Assembly (NCBI RefSeq): GCF_001735805.1
Contig: NZ_CP017248.1
Coordinates: 2,976,001 to 3,040,000, forward strand
Reading direction: 5' to 3'
Origin: Streptomyces fodineus
GTDB lineage: Bacteria; Actinomycetota; Actinomycetes; Streptomycetales; Streptomycetaceae
DNA length: 64,000 bases
Positions within the stretch are counted from its first letter, which is position 1. Every line of letters begins with the position of its first letter. The notes beneath the pieces were generated by a model. It ran no database searches. It was not told the origin of the DNA and saw only the letters and a program-made list of their open reading frames with translations. Position numbers and translations under genes: made by a program. Positions 45,154 to 54,383 of the stretch are shown here, piece by piece.

Positions 45154-47417
45154 TCACAAGGCCGGAGCCTGGTGCTGGGCGCGGGAGACGTCGTACACAC
45201 CGGGGACGTCCCGCATCGCGCGCATCAGGGCCGGGAGGTGGGCCGCGTCGGGGAGTTGGAGGGTGTACGTGTGCCGTACCCGCTGCTGGCTGGGCGGTTC
45301 CACGGTCGCCGAGACGATGTCGGCTCCTGCCGAGGAGATCGCCTCGGTGAGGTCGGCGAGGAGATGGGGGCGGCCGAACGATTCAGCGACCAGTGTGACC
45401 CGGCACTCGGTGGTGTCCCCCCAGCGCACGCCGATCTCCGCGCGCCCCCGGCCCTTCATGTGCACCACCGCGGCGCACTCCACCCGGTGCACGGTCACCA
45501 CTCCCCCGCGTACCGCGAAGCCGGTGATCTCGTCCGGCGGGACGGGCGTGCAGCAGCCCGCGAGCCGTACGGCGGCTCCCGGCCGGTCCACGGCCTCGGC
45601 CCCCGGGGCCGGGCCGCGGGGGCGCCCCCGGCGTCGACGCGACTCGTGGCGGAGAGGCCCTCGGCGGCTTCGGCGTGCCCGGCGGAGCCGGTGTCCTCGG
45701 CCGGTGCGGCGCGCCGCGCGGGGGTCGTGCCCTCGGTGAACTCGGCGCGTGTGCCGGTCATCTCCTCGGTCTCGGTGCCGCCGCCGGGATGCGTCGCCAG
45801 CCAGCGCTGGATGGCGATGCGGGCGGCCGGGGTGTGGGCGTGCTCCAGCCATTCGCGGGAGGGCTCGGAGGCGGGGTCCTGGCCCATGAGGAGCTGGACC
45901 GTGTCGCCGTCCTTCAGGACGGTGCTGAGGGTGGCCAGACGGCCGTTGACGCGGGCGCCGATGCAGGCGTGGGCGTCCTCGCCGTACTGGGCGTAGGCGG
46001 CGTCCACGCAGGTGGCGCCCTCGGGCAGGCCGAGCGTGCCGCCGTCGGGGCGGAAGACGGTGATCTCGCGGTCCTGGGCGAGGTCCTCGCGCAGGGTGGA
46101 CCAGAAGGTGTCGGGGTCGGGCGCGGCCTGCTGCCAGTCGAGGAGGCGGGAGAGCCAGCCGGGGCGGGTGGGGTCGGCGCGCTCGCCGTCGCCTGGGGCG
46201 TCGGAGGCAGGAGCGTCGGAGGCGGGGGCGTACGGATTGCCGAGGGCGACGACGCCGGCCTCGGCGACCTTGTGCATCTGGTGGGTGCGGATGAGGACTT
46301 CGACGACCTGGCCGTCGGTGCGGGCGACGGCGGTGTGCAGCGACTGGTACAGGTTGAACTTCGGTACGGCGATGAAGTCCTTGAACTCCGAGACGACCGG
46401 CGTCATACAGGTGTGCAGTTCGCCGAGGACGCCGTAACAGTCGGCGTCCTCGTTCACCAGCACGAGCAGGCGGCCGAAGTCGGTGCCGCGCAGCCGGCCG
46501 CGTTTGCGGGCCACGCGGTGGACGGAGACGAAGTGCCGGGGACGGATGAGGACTTCGGCGGGGATGCCGGCCTCGCGCAGCACCCCGCGCATCTCCTCGG
46601 CGACCTCGGCGAGGGGATCGCCCCGGCGGGCGGCGTTCTGGACGATGAGTTCGCGGGTGTGCTCGTACTCCTCGGGGTGGAGGATGGCGAAGACCAGGTC
46701 CTCCATCTCGGTCTTCAGGGCCTGCACGCCGAGGCGTTCGGCGAGCGGGATGAGGACGTCGCGGGTGACCTTGGCGATCCGCTCCTGTTTCTCCGGGCGC
46801 ATCACGCCGAGGGTGCGCATGTTGTGCAGGCGGTCGGCGAGTTTGATCGACATCACGCGCACGTCGCTGCCGGTGGCGACGAGCATCTTGCGGAAGGTCT
46901 CCGGCTCGGCGGCGGCTCCGTAGTCGACCTTCTCCAGTTTCGTGACGCCGTCGACCAGATAACGAACCTCCTCGCCGAACTGTTCCCGCACCTGATCGAG
47001 CGTCACCTCGGTGTCCTCGACGGTGTCGTGGAGCAGAGAGGCCGTCAAGGTCGTGGTCTCGGCGCCGAGTTCGGCGAGGATCAGGGTCACGGCGAGCGGA
47101 TGGGTGATGTACGGCTCACCGCTCTTGCGCATCTGGCCGCGGTGCGAGGACTCCGCGAGGACGTAGGCGCGGCGCAGCGGGTCGAGGTCCGCGTCGGGGT
47201 GGTGGGCGCGGTGCGCCTCCACGACATGGCCGATGGCGTCGGGCAGTTTGCCGCGGACGGCGGGGCCGAGCAGCGCGGCGCGGCCGAGCCTGCGCAGGTC
47301 GATCCGGGCCCGGGACTTTCTGCGGTCCGCCCGGGGCGCCGCGGGGGCGGTGGCCGCAGCGGACGCCGCGGGCACTACCGGGCCAGGGGTCGCAGGGTTC
47401 GTGGCCTCCGCACTCAT
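45154..47417 (-). CDS. rshA: RelA/SpoT homologue RshA, (p)ppGpp synthetase/hydrolase, one frameshift
   Basis: About 755 residues across the break. HD hydrolase domain: RGQMRKSGEPYITHPLAVTLIL with HDTVEDT. Synthetase domain: DFGRLLVLVNEDADCYGVLGELHTCMTPVVSEFKDFIAVPKFNLYQSLHT and EVLIRTHQMH. Then TGS (ITVFRPDGGTLGLPEGATCVDAAYAQYG), a low-complexity linker, and ACT (VTLVAESFGRPHLLADLTEAISSAGADIVSATVE) in a second frame ending at 45154. Frames change at 45611-45632 in a CCCCC/GGGGG run, one base short. The residues of the synthetase are partly divergent, as in S. coelicolor RshA, which still makes (p)ppGpp. ATG 47417 has GGAGGTGCCC. A single-base sequencing error is the simplest reading. Confidence 0.92.
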
Positions 47418-47699
47418 GGGCACCTCCGGCTCGTGAACCGGCGGACGGGGCCCAGGGTGTACGCGGCTCAGGGTGCGCGGCGTTCCCCCGTCCGTGCCGG
47501 TGCTTGATGCTACCGAGCCCACGGCGTGCGACCGACCGCCTCTGGCCGAGCGTGAAACGGATCACCCATTCGAGCGACGAAACGGAGGTTTAGGATTTGC
47601 GCCAGATGCCCTGGGGTCGTCCGCGGTTTCGAACGCACCACTACACCGGAAACGGCTGATCCAGGGTCAGGAGGACGCCCGTGTCGTCATTTCGACGGG

Positions 47700-48575
47700 T
47701 CAGCCGACGGCGTTTTCCAGCCATTCGCCATCGATCTCGCCCTCGGCGACGATGACCGCGGGTCCGGTCATCTCGATCTCGCCGTCGGGCCGTTCGGTGA
47801 TGACCAGGCGTCCGCCGGGCAGGTCGACGGTGTACGTGGTCGGCGTACCGGTGACGGCAGGGTCGGCGCCGTCGCGCCGGGCGGCGGCCACGGCGACGGC
47901 GCACGCGCCCGTGCCGCACGAGCGGGTCTCGCCGGAGCCGCGCTCGTGCACGCGCATGGCGACGTGGCGGGGGCCGCGGTCGACGACGAACTCGACGTTG
48001 ACGCCGTCGGGGTAGGCGGCGGCCGGGCTGAACGGCGGCGGGTCGTACAGGGTGCCGGCGTCCGCGAGGTCGCCGACGAAGGCGACGGCGTGCGGGTTGC
48101 CCATGTTCACGTTGCGCGCGGCCCAGCTGCGCTCGCCCACACTCACCGTCACCTCGCCCTCCGGCAGGCGGGCACGGCCCATGCCGACGGTGATGTCACC
48201 GTTCTTCGCGATGTGGACGGTCTTCACGCCCGCGCGCGTGGCGATCGCGAGATCGCCTTCGCCCACATGTCCGGCGTGCTGGAGGTAGCGCGCGAACACA
48301 CGGACGCCGTTGCCGCACATCTCGGCGACCGAGCCGTCGCCGTTGCGGTAGTCCATGAACCACTCGGCCTCGGCCGCCATCGGCTTCGCCTCCGGGTGCG
48401 CGGCCGAGCGCACCACGTGCAGCACCCCGTCGCCGCCGATGCCCGCCCGGCGGTCGCACAGGACGGCGACGGCGGCCGGGGTCAGGTCGAGGGCGTTCTC
48501 CGGGTCCGGGACGATCACGAAGTCGTTCTCGGTGCCGTGGCCCTTGAGGAAGGGGGTGCGCGTGCGGGTGGTCAT
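47700..48575 (-). CDS. dapF: Diaminopimelate epimerase
   Basis: A 291-residue PLP-independent epimerase that converts LL- to meso-diaminopimelate. LL-DAP is the form in Streptomyces peptidoglycan, so the meso product feeds lysine. The two catalytic cysteines are in MCGNGVR and SCGTGAC, in pseudo-symmetric domains. The N-terminus (TRTRTPFLKGHGTENDFVIV) is canonical. ATG 48575 sits 6 bases after TACGAT (48587 to 48582), so translation from a leaderless transcript is possible. The -35 is poor. Confidence 0.96.
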   Translation of the reverse strand: MTTRTRTPFLKGHGTENDFVIVPDPENALDLTPAAVAVLCDRRAGIGGDGVLHVVRSAAHPEAKPMAAEAEWFMDYRNGDGSVAEMCGNGVRVFARYLQHAGHVGEGDLAIATRAGVKTVHIAKNGDITVGMGRARLPEGEVTVSVGERSWAARNVNMGNPHAVAFVGDLADAGTLYDPPPFSPAAAYPDGVNVEFVVDRGPRHVAMRVHERGSGETRSCGTGACAVAVAAARRDGADPAVTGTPTTYTVDLPGGRLVITERPDGEIEMTGPAVIVAEGEIDGEWLENAVG

Positions 48576-48687
48576 TCTTCGATCGTAAGCGACGGCAGTA
48601 CTCACACCGCGGGCCGGTTGTGGTTGCTCACGCCCGCGCGGCCGTGGCCGCACGTCGCACACGGCCCCGCGTCCCTGAGGGGGCGCC

Positions 48688-49311
48688 TCAGCGGAGCCTT
48701 GCCACGCGCCACACCGCCAGGACCGCGATCACGGCCACCAGCAGGACGTACCCGAGCACGACCCGCCAGTCCGGGCGGCGCCCCGAGCCCCGGGCCGGCA
48801 GGCCCGGCCAGGTGTAGCCCACGCGGCGGGCGGCCATCATGCCCCAGCCGGCCGCGCAGGAGCAGATCAGCAGGCCGAGCATGGCGATCACGGCGCCGCT
48901 GTCGCCGAAGTCGAAGGCGAGCGGGAAGGCGAACATCAGGGAGCCGACGGCGGACAGTGCGACGATGGGAGCGAGCTGCCAGATGCGCAGCCGGCGCTGC
49001 GGGCGCAGCTCGACCTCGACCTCCGGGCCGCTCTGGTACATCTCCTCGGGCTCCGGCCCGTCGTCGGTCACGCCGTCCGGCGTCTCGTCGGGGCCGTCGT
49101 CGGTCAGCCGGACTTCGGCGAGCGGGTCCTCGACCGGCCGCCCCTCGGTGGGACGGGCTTCGGCCGGCTGCTCGCCGCCCAGGCGGTCGCCGCCCAGGCG
49201 GTCGCCGCCCAGGCGGTCGCCGGCCGGACAGACCTCGGCCGGGTCCGGTCCGTCACCGGCGGTGGTGACGTGCTCGGCACTTTGTGCGGTGTCGCGAGGG
49301 CCGGCCTCCAT
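48688..49311 (-). CDS. Small membrane protein with acidic disordered N-terminus
   Basis: A 207-residue protein in the dapF-miaA interval. The first 110 residues are acidic and Pro/Gly-rich, including three GGDRL repeats from a 15-bp DNA repeat. They are followed by RRLRIWQLAPIVALSAVGSLMFAFPLAFDFGDSGAVIAML, ICSCAAGWGMMAARRVG and VVLGYVLLVAVIAVLAVW, giving three or four transmembrane helices. ATG 49311 follows GGGAGG by about 10 bases. Conserved in Streptomyces at this place (from memory); function unknown. Confidence 0.8.
   Translation of the reverse strand: MEAGPRDTAQSAEHVTTAGDGPDPAEVCPAGDRLGGDRLGGDRLGGEQPAEARPTEGRPVEDPLAEVRLTDDGPDETPDGVTDDGPEPEEMYQSGPEVEVELRPQRRLRIWQLAPIVALSAVGSLMFAFPLAFDFGDSGAVIAMLGLLICSCAAGWGMMAARRVGYTWPGLPARGSGRRPDWRVVLGYVLLVAVIAVLAVWRVARLR
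49173..49217. repeat. Three tandem 15-bp repeats
   Basis: CGCCGCCCAGGCGGT occurs three times head to tail inside the N-terminal coding part of the membrane protein gene, giving GGDRL three times. Confidence 0.85.
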
Positions 49312-49418
49312 CGCCACGCGCCCTCCCAACTAGGCTCCACTTGGTCGATCGAAGCTCGATGATGGCACGGCGCCGAAGGCCGCGATGACCGGCGGCGCAT
49401 CCCGATGCCATGACGTGA

Positions 49419-50357
49419 TCAGGCTGTGACCGGTCGTTCGACCAACGCCAGGGCCTGGTGCGGAAGTTCCCCCCGGTCGGCAACGGCCCCACTCAACCAG
49501 TGCACCCGGGGATCGCGTCTGAACCACGAATCCTGACGGCGCGCGAAGCGTTTGGTCGCACGGACGGTCTCGGCCCGCGCTTCCGCTTCCGTGCACTCCC
49601 CCGCGAGCGCCGCGAGCACCTGCTGGTAGCCGAGTGCGCGCGAGGCCGTGCGCCCCTCGCGCAGCCCCTGCGCCTCCAGCGCGCGCACCTCGTCCACGAG
49701 GCCCGCCTCCCACATCCGGTCGACCCGGCGTGCGATGCGCTCGTCCAGTTCGGGGCGGGCCACGTCGACGCCGATCTGGACGGTGTCGTAGACGGAGTCG
49801 TGTCCGGGCAGGTTCGCGGTGAAGGGGCGGCCGGTGATCTCGATCACTTCCAGCGCGCGGACGATACGGCGGCCGTTGCTCGGCAGGATCGCGCGGGCGG
49901 CCTCCGGGTCGGCGGCGGCCAGGCGGGCGTGCAGGGCGCCCGAGCCGCGCAGTGCCAGCTCGTCCTCCAGACGGGCCCGGACCTCGGGGTCGGTGCCGGG
50001 GAACTCCAGGTTGTCCACGGCCCCGCGGACGTACAGGCCGGAGCCGCCGACCAGGACCGGCCAGCGGCCCTCGGCGAGCAGTGCGTCGATGCGGGCGCGG
50101 GCCAGCTTCTGGTACTCGGCGACGGAGGCGGTGACCGTCACGTCCCAGATGTCCAGCAGGTGGTGCGGGATGCCGCCGCGTTCCTCCGGCGTCAGCTTGG
50201 CGGTGCCGATGTCCATCCCCTGGTACAGCTGCATGGAGTCGGCGTTGACGACCTCCCCACCGAGCTGCTGGGCGAGGAAGACGCCGAGATCGGACTTTCC
50301 GGCCGCGGTGGGTCCGACGACGGCGATGACGCGGGGGATGGAGGGTGCACTGCTCAC
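49419..50357 (-). CDS. miaA: tRNA dimethylallyltransferase
   Basis: A 312-residue enzyme that adds the dimethylallyl group to A37 of tRNAs reading UNN codons. Walker-like GPTAAGKSD and the DMAPP/tRNA-binding motifs ADSMQLYQGMDIGTAKLTPEE, HHLLDIWDVT, GGSGLYVRG and LPSNGRRIVRALEVIEITG are in order. The C-terminal RGLALGYQQV-type helix and the KRFARRQDSWFRRD motif follow. GTG 50357 is in frame; AGGAGG lies about 16 bases upstream, so the initiation site is slightly distant. The product of MiaB in this window uses this modification. Confidence 0.95.
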   Translation of the reverse strand: MSSAPSIPRVIAVVGPTAAGKSDLGVFLAQQLGGEVVNADSMQLYQGMDIGTAKLTPEERGGIPHHLLDIWDVTVTASVAEYQKLARARIDALLAEGRWPVLVGGSGLYVRGAVDNLEFPGTDPEVRARLEDELALRGSGALHARLAAADPEAARAILPSNGRRIVRALEVIEITGRPFTANLPGHDSVYDTVQIGVDVARPELDERIARRVDRMWEAGLVDEVRALEAQGLREGRTASRALGYQQVLAALAGECTEAEARAETVRATKRFARRQDSWFRRDPRVHWLSGAVADRGELPHQALALVERPVTA

Positions 50358-50540
50358 CGCACCAGTCTCGCAAACCTCCTGGCCGTCCCCCGAACGAGTT
50401 ACGTGACGGAGGGTGTCCCGGGTCGTTGCCCGTGGCGAGATGTCGCCCTCCGGTTCGCCGGAGGCGGTGACCCGGGCGGTGCAACCGTACGCACCGGGTG
50501 ACGCGGGAATTCGCCCGCACGAGTACCGTATGGAGTGGAT

Positions 50541-50834
50541 ATGGGCGTTTTTGCACGACTCCTCGGCAGGTCGAAGGCGACTGCGGAGGCGTCGGCCGCC
50601 GAGGCGCAGGCCGGCGCGGAGCCGGGAGCGGCCGAGACGGAGGAAGCGGAGTCGGCGGAGGCGAAGGCGGCCGGTTCGGCTGAGGCGAAGGGCTCGGCCG
50701 GGGACGGGAGCGAGGACGTGGCGGCGCCGTCGGACGCCGGTACGGACGACGCGTCCGAGGGCTCCGGCATCCCCAAGCAGCAGTCGGCCGAGGAGGCCGC
50801 CGACAGCGAGGCCGGCGAGGGCGCCCGCAGGTAA
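50541..50834 (+). CDS. Ala/Glu-rich small protein (conserved in Streptomyces)
   Basis: The 97-residue product begins GVFARLLGRSK and is then almost wholly Ala, Glu, Ser, Gly and Asp (DGSEDVAAPSDAGTDDASEG). It is acidic and probably disordered. Relatives are sometimes named gliding motility protein without evidence. ATG 50541 has GGAG upstream. It is 24 bp before the antitoxin-like gene, so the two are likely cotranscribed. Confidence 0.75.
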   Translation: MGVFARLLGRSKATAEASAAEAQAGAEPGAAETEEAESAEAKAAGSAEAKGSAGDGSEDVAAPSDAGTDDASEGSGIPKQQSAEEAADSEAGEGARR

Positions 50835-50858
50835 CTGTCCCGCGAGGGAAGGTGGATC

Positions 50859-51143
50859 ATGGGTCTGAAGGACAACATGAAGGCCAAGCTCGGCCCGGCC
50901 AGGGACAAGGTCACGGATCTCGCCCGACAGCACGGGGAGAAGGTCCAGCACGGTCTCGACAAGGCCGCGAAGGTCGTGGACGAGCGGACCAAGGGCAGGT
51001 ACAGCGAGCGGATCCACGCGGGTACCGACAAGGCCAAGGACGCGATGGACCGTCTCGCGCACAAGGAGGGTCCCGGTCGGGACACGGCCACCGGCGGTCC
51101 AACGGCTCCCACCCGGCCGGAGGGCCCGCCACCGGCTTCCTGA
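50859..51143 (+). CDS. MT0933/Rv0909-like antitoxin family protein
   Basis: The 94-residue protein (GLKDNMKAKLGPARDKVTDLARQHGEKVQHGLDKAAKVVDERTKGRYSERIHAGTDKAKDAMDRLAHK) is highly charged, helical and Lys-rich, and matches the MT0933_antitox family, named from Rv0909 of mycobacteria. The usual helical segment DKAAKVVDERTKGRYSERI is present. No toxin gene is adjacent: the next coding sequence is convergent and unrelated. In Streptomyces these proteins often stand alone, so an antitoxin role is not certain. GGGAAGGTGGATC precedes the ATG. It is followed by a large tandem repeat. Confidence 0.82.
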   Translation: MGLKDNMKAKLGPARDKVTDLARQHGEKVQHGLDKAAKVVDERTKGRYSERIHAGTDKAKDAMDRLAHKEGPGRDTATGGPTAPTRPEGPPPAS

Positions 51144-51239
51144 GTCTCCTCAGGCGGCATGCGGATAGCGGACGGTCGTGGAGCCCAGCGGCTCCCGGCC
51201 GTCCGCCGTTTGCGCGGGCGCGTAGCGGTGTGCGCGGGC

Positions 51240-51853
51240 GTGCAGTCGCGTGTGGGGGCGTGCGAGTCCCTTCCGGCGCGGGCACGCAGCGACGTGCGCG
51301 GGCGCGCGAGCCCCGGCCGTCCCGGGCACGCAGCCGACTGCGCGGGCGCGCGAGCCCCGGCCGTCCCGGGCACGCAGCCGACTGCGCGGGCGCGCGAGCC
51401 CCGGCCGTCCCGGGCATGCAGCCGGTTACGCAGGCGCGCGAACCCCCGCCGTCGCGAGCACACAGCCGATTGCGCAGGCACACGAACCCCGGCCGTCCTG
51501 GGCGCGCAGCCGGTTACGCAGGCACACGAACCCCGGCCGTCGCGAGCACACAGCCGACTGCGCAGGCACACGAACCCCCGCCGTCCCCGGCACGCAGCCA
51601 GTTACGCAGGCGCACGAACCCCGGCCATCGCGAGCACACAGCCGACTGCGCAGGCACACGAACCTCGGCCATCGCCGGCACGCAGCCGATTGCGCAGGCA
51701 CACGAACCCCCGCCGTCCCGGCACACACCCGACTACGCAGGCACACGAACCCCCGCCGTCCCGGCACACACCCGACTACGCAGGCACACGAACCCCCGCC
51801 GTCCCCGGCACGCAGCCGACTGCGCAGGCACGCGAACCCCCGCCGTCGCGGGC
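51240..51853. repeat. Tandem array: 14 units of a 44-bp repeat (614 bp)
   Basis: Units run head to tail with boundaries near 51240, 51284, 51328, 51372, 51416 and every 44 bp after that; two late units are 43 bp. Consensus begins ACGCAGCCGACTGCGCAGGC and continues with ACACGAACCCCCGCCGTCCCCGGC. Early units have GCGCGCGAGCCCC and later ones ACACGAACCCC, so sequence drifts along the array. Forty-four is not a multiple of three, so no frame is conserved unit to unit; the long open frames over it are by-products. No spacers exist, so it is not CRISPR. It lies between the convergent antitoxin-like and LigB-like genes. Confidence 0.92.
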
Positions 51854-51876
51854 GCGCGGGCGCGAGTCCCGGATGT

Positions 51877-52590
51877 CTAGGACCAGGTCGCGACCAGGTA
51901 TCCCACCCCGTAGGGCGCGTCCTCGTACAGCAGCGCGCCGCTGAGGTCCGTGTCCTCGGCCGCGCCGGCCAGGATCTGCCAGGGGGCCCGGCCCGAGGCC
52001 TTCAGCTCGTACGCCAGCTCGGCGTCCAGCGCCTCGACGGCCGCCACGTCGGCCGCGCCCAGGGCCCGCGCGACCTCCGCGTCGAAGGGTGCCGCCCGCT
52101 CGTCCAGGTAGCCCGGCGCCTTGACCGTGCGGCATGCGCTGGCATCTCCCATCACCAGCAGCGCCACCCGCCCGGCCCGGGCGGCGAGCTCCCTGCCGGC
52201 TTCGATGCACAGCTCGGGCGCGAGCGGTTCCCCCACGCCGAGTCCCTCGATCGGGGCATCCGCCCAGCCGGTCCGCTCCAGCAGCCAGGCGCCTACGGCC
52301 AGCGACGGGGGCAGCTCGCGCCCGGCCGCGGTGTCCGTGGCGGGGCCCAGGCGTACGTCCACGTCGACACCGAATCCGCGGAAGGATCCCGGACTTCCCT
52401 GCGGAAACGATCCGCGTCCGCTCTGCTCGGCCGGCCCGACGACCACCAGGAGGTCCGGGCGGGCGGCGGCGAGCACCCCGAGCGCGTCGGTGCAGGCCGC
52501 GCGGGCGGCGTCCATCTCGGGCGCGGCGCCCGCGGCGACCTCGGGTACGAGCAGCGGAGGGCACGGACAGACTGCGGCGGCGACAAGCAT
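51877..52590 (-). CDS. Class III extradiol dioxygenase (LigB/MEMO)-like protein
   Basis: A 237-residue LigB-fold protein. The N-terminus VAAAVCPCPPLLVPEV and the mid-region LLVVVGPAEQSGRG and RVALLVMGDASACRTVKAPGYL are typical of the subunit-B-like form conserved beside miaA and miaB in Streptomyces. Conserved His ligands of real dioxygenases are not convincingly present, so catalytic activity is doubtful. It is 86 bp downstream of miaB and probably in its transcript. The biological role is unknown. Confidence 0.85.
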   Translation of the reverse strand: MLVAAAVCPCPPLLVPEVAAGAAPEMDAARAACTDALGVLAAARPDLLVVVGPAEQSGRGSFPQGSPGSFRGFGVDVDVRLGPATDTAAGRELPPSLAVGAWLLERTGWADAPIEGLGVGEPLAPELCIEAGRELAARAGRVALLVMGDASACRTVKAPGYLDERAAPFDAEVARALGAADVAAVEALDAELAYELKASGRAPWQILAGAAEDTDLSGALLYEDAPYGVGYLVATWS

Positions 52591-52676
52591 GATCGGCAGG
52601 GTAACCCCACGGCAGGGCCCCGTGTCAGTCCTCGATCAGCGCGTCAGCGAGGTCATGGCCGGGCCGTGGCAGGCCC

Positions 52677-54203
52677 TCAGTCGCAGCCGCACCCGCTCGT
52701 CGCGACCGGCAGCGGGGCCGGTACGCCGATCTTCGGCAGGCCGAGCATGACGCCCGCCGGCTCCGCGGCCTCGGCGGCGTTGCGCTTCTCCCAGGCGTCC
52801 CCCGCGCGCGTGCGGCGCACGGCGAGGACGGGGCCCTCGGCGAGGAGGTGGTGCGGGGCGGCGTACGTCACCTCGACGGTGACCACGTCGCCGGGGCGGA
52901 CCTCCTGCTCCGGCTTGGTGAAGTGGACGAGCCGGTTGTCGGGGGCGCGGCCGGAGAGCCGGTGCGTGGCGCCGTCCTTGCGGCCCTCGCCCTCGGCGAC
53001 CATCAGTTCCAGCGTGCGGCCGACCTGCTTCTTGTTCTCCTCCCAGGAGATCTCCTCCTGGAGGGCGACGAGCCGCTCGTAGCGCGCCTGGACGATCTCC
53101 TTGGGGATCTGGTCGTCCATGGTCGCGGCCGGGGTGCCCGGGCGCTTGGAGTACTGGAAGGTGAAGGCCTGCGCGAAGCGTGCCTCACGGACGACGTGCA
53201 GGGTCTGCTCGAAGTCCGCCTCGGTCTCGCCGGGGAAGCCCACGATGATGTCGGTGGTGATCGCGGCGTGCGGGATGGCGGCGCGCACCTTCTCGATGAT
53301 CCCGAGGTAGCGATCCTGCCGGTAGGAGCGGCGCATCGCCTTCAGCACGGTGTCCGAGCCGGACTGCAGCGGCATGTGCAGCTGCGGCATCACGTTCGGG
53401 GTCTCGGCCATGGCGGCGATGACGTCGTCGGTGAAGTCGCGCGGGTGCGGGGAGGTGAAGCGGACCCGCTCCAGGCCCTCGATGTTCCCGCAGGCGCGCA
53501 GCAGCTTGCTGAAGGCTTCGCGGTCGCCGATGTCGGAGCCGTAGGCGTTGACGTTCTGACCGAGCAGCGTGATCTCGGAGACGCCCTCGGCGACCAGCGC
53601 CTCCACCTCGGCGAGGATGTCGCCGGGCCGGCGGTCCTTCTCCTTGCCGCGCAGGGCCGGGACGATACAGAAGGTGCAGGTGTTGTTGCAGCCGACGGAG
53701 ATCGACACCCAGGCCGCGTAGGCGCTCTCGCGCCGGGTCGGCAGGGTGGACGGGAAGGCCTCCAGCGACTCGGCGATCTCGACCTGCGCCTCCTCCTGCA
53801 CGCGGGCGCGCTCCAGCAGGACGGGGAGCTTGCCGATGTTGTGCGTGCCGAAGACGACGTCCACCCAGGGCGCCTTCTTCACGATGGTGTCGCGGTCCTT
53901 CTGCGCGAGGCAGCCGCCGACCGCGATCTGCATGCCGGGCCGCGAGGCCTTCCTCGGCGCGAGCCGGCCGAGGTTGCCGTACAGCCGGTTGTCGGCGTTC
54001 TCCCGCACGGCGCAGGTGTTGAACACGACCACGTCCGCGTCCCCGTCCGACCCCTCGGGGGCCCGCACGTACCCGGCGTCTTCGAGCAGGCCGGCCAACC
54101 GCTCGGAATCGTGGACGTTCATCTGGCACCCGTAGGTGCGCACTTCATACGTCTTTGGTGCTTGAACGTCCACGGCGGGGCTCCGGTCGCTGCTGCTGGT
54201 CAT
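52677..54203 (-). CDS. miaB: tRNA-2-methylthio-N6-dimethylallyladenosine synthase
   Basis: The 508-residue radical-SAM enzyme adds the methylthio group after MiaA. The N-terminal MTTase cysteines are in [18 protein letters not shown] and VGGCLAQ. The radical-SAM CxxxCxxC is in [12 protein letters not shown]. The TRAM-domain region follows [27 protein letters not shown]. The start ATG 54203 has no ribosome binding site; TACCCT lies 6 bases upstream of it, so a leaderless message is possible. The gene ends in a CGCD-type tail (SGCGCD). Confidence 0.96.
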   Translation of the reverse strand: MTSSSDRSPAVDVQAPKTYEVRTYGCQMNVHDSERLAGLLEDAGYVRAPEGSDGDADVVVFNTCAVRENADNRLYGNLGRLAPRKASRPGMQIAVGGCLAQKDRDTIVKKAPWVDVVFGTHNIGKLPVLLERARVQEEAQVEIAESLEAFPSTLPTRRESAYAAWVSISVGCNNTCTFCIVPALRGKEKDRRPGDILAEVEALVAEGVSEITLLGQNVNAYGSDIGDREAFSKLLRACGNIEGLERVRFTSPHPRDFTDDVIAAMAETPNVMPQLHMPLQSGSDTVLKAMRRSYRQDRYLGIIEKVRAAIPHAAITTDIIVGFPGETEADFEQTLHVVREARFAQAFTFQYSKRPGTPAATMDDQIPKEIVQARYERLVALQEEISWEENKKQVGRTLELMVAEGEGRKDGATHRLSGRAPDNRLVHFTKPEQEVRPGDVVTVEVTYAAPHHLLAEGPVLAVRRTRAGDAWEKRNAAEAAEPAGVMLGLPKIGVPAPLPVATSGCGCD

Positions 54204-54383
54204 GAGTCAAGGGTAGGCGGTCTCCCGGAGCCCCCGGCCCAGTGCTTCCGGGGACGGGCACCTGGTGGAAGCCCGCAGCCGGGAGGAGACCGCCTGGCCG
54301 GGCGGTGGGGTGGTCCCGCCCGCAGCCTCCGCACCCAGGAAGGCCGGCGGGGCGGGTGCCGGGGAGCCTCGCTTTTCGCGGGC

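Noticed and set aside
51240..51853. CRISPR array
   Set aside because: Units are contiguous with no unique spacers, and no cas genes are present.
51159..53082. Long open frames across the 44-bp repeat
   Set aside because: A 44-bp unit shifts frame each copy, and the translated repeats are by-products. Codon use does not support coding.
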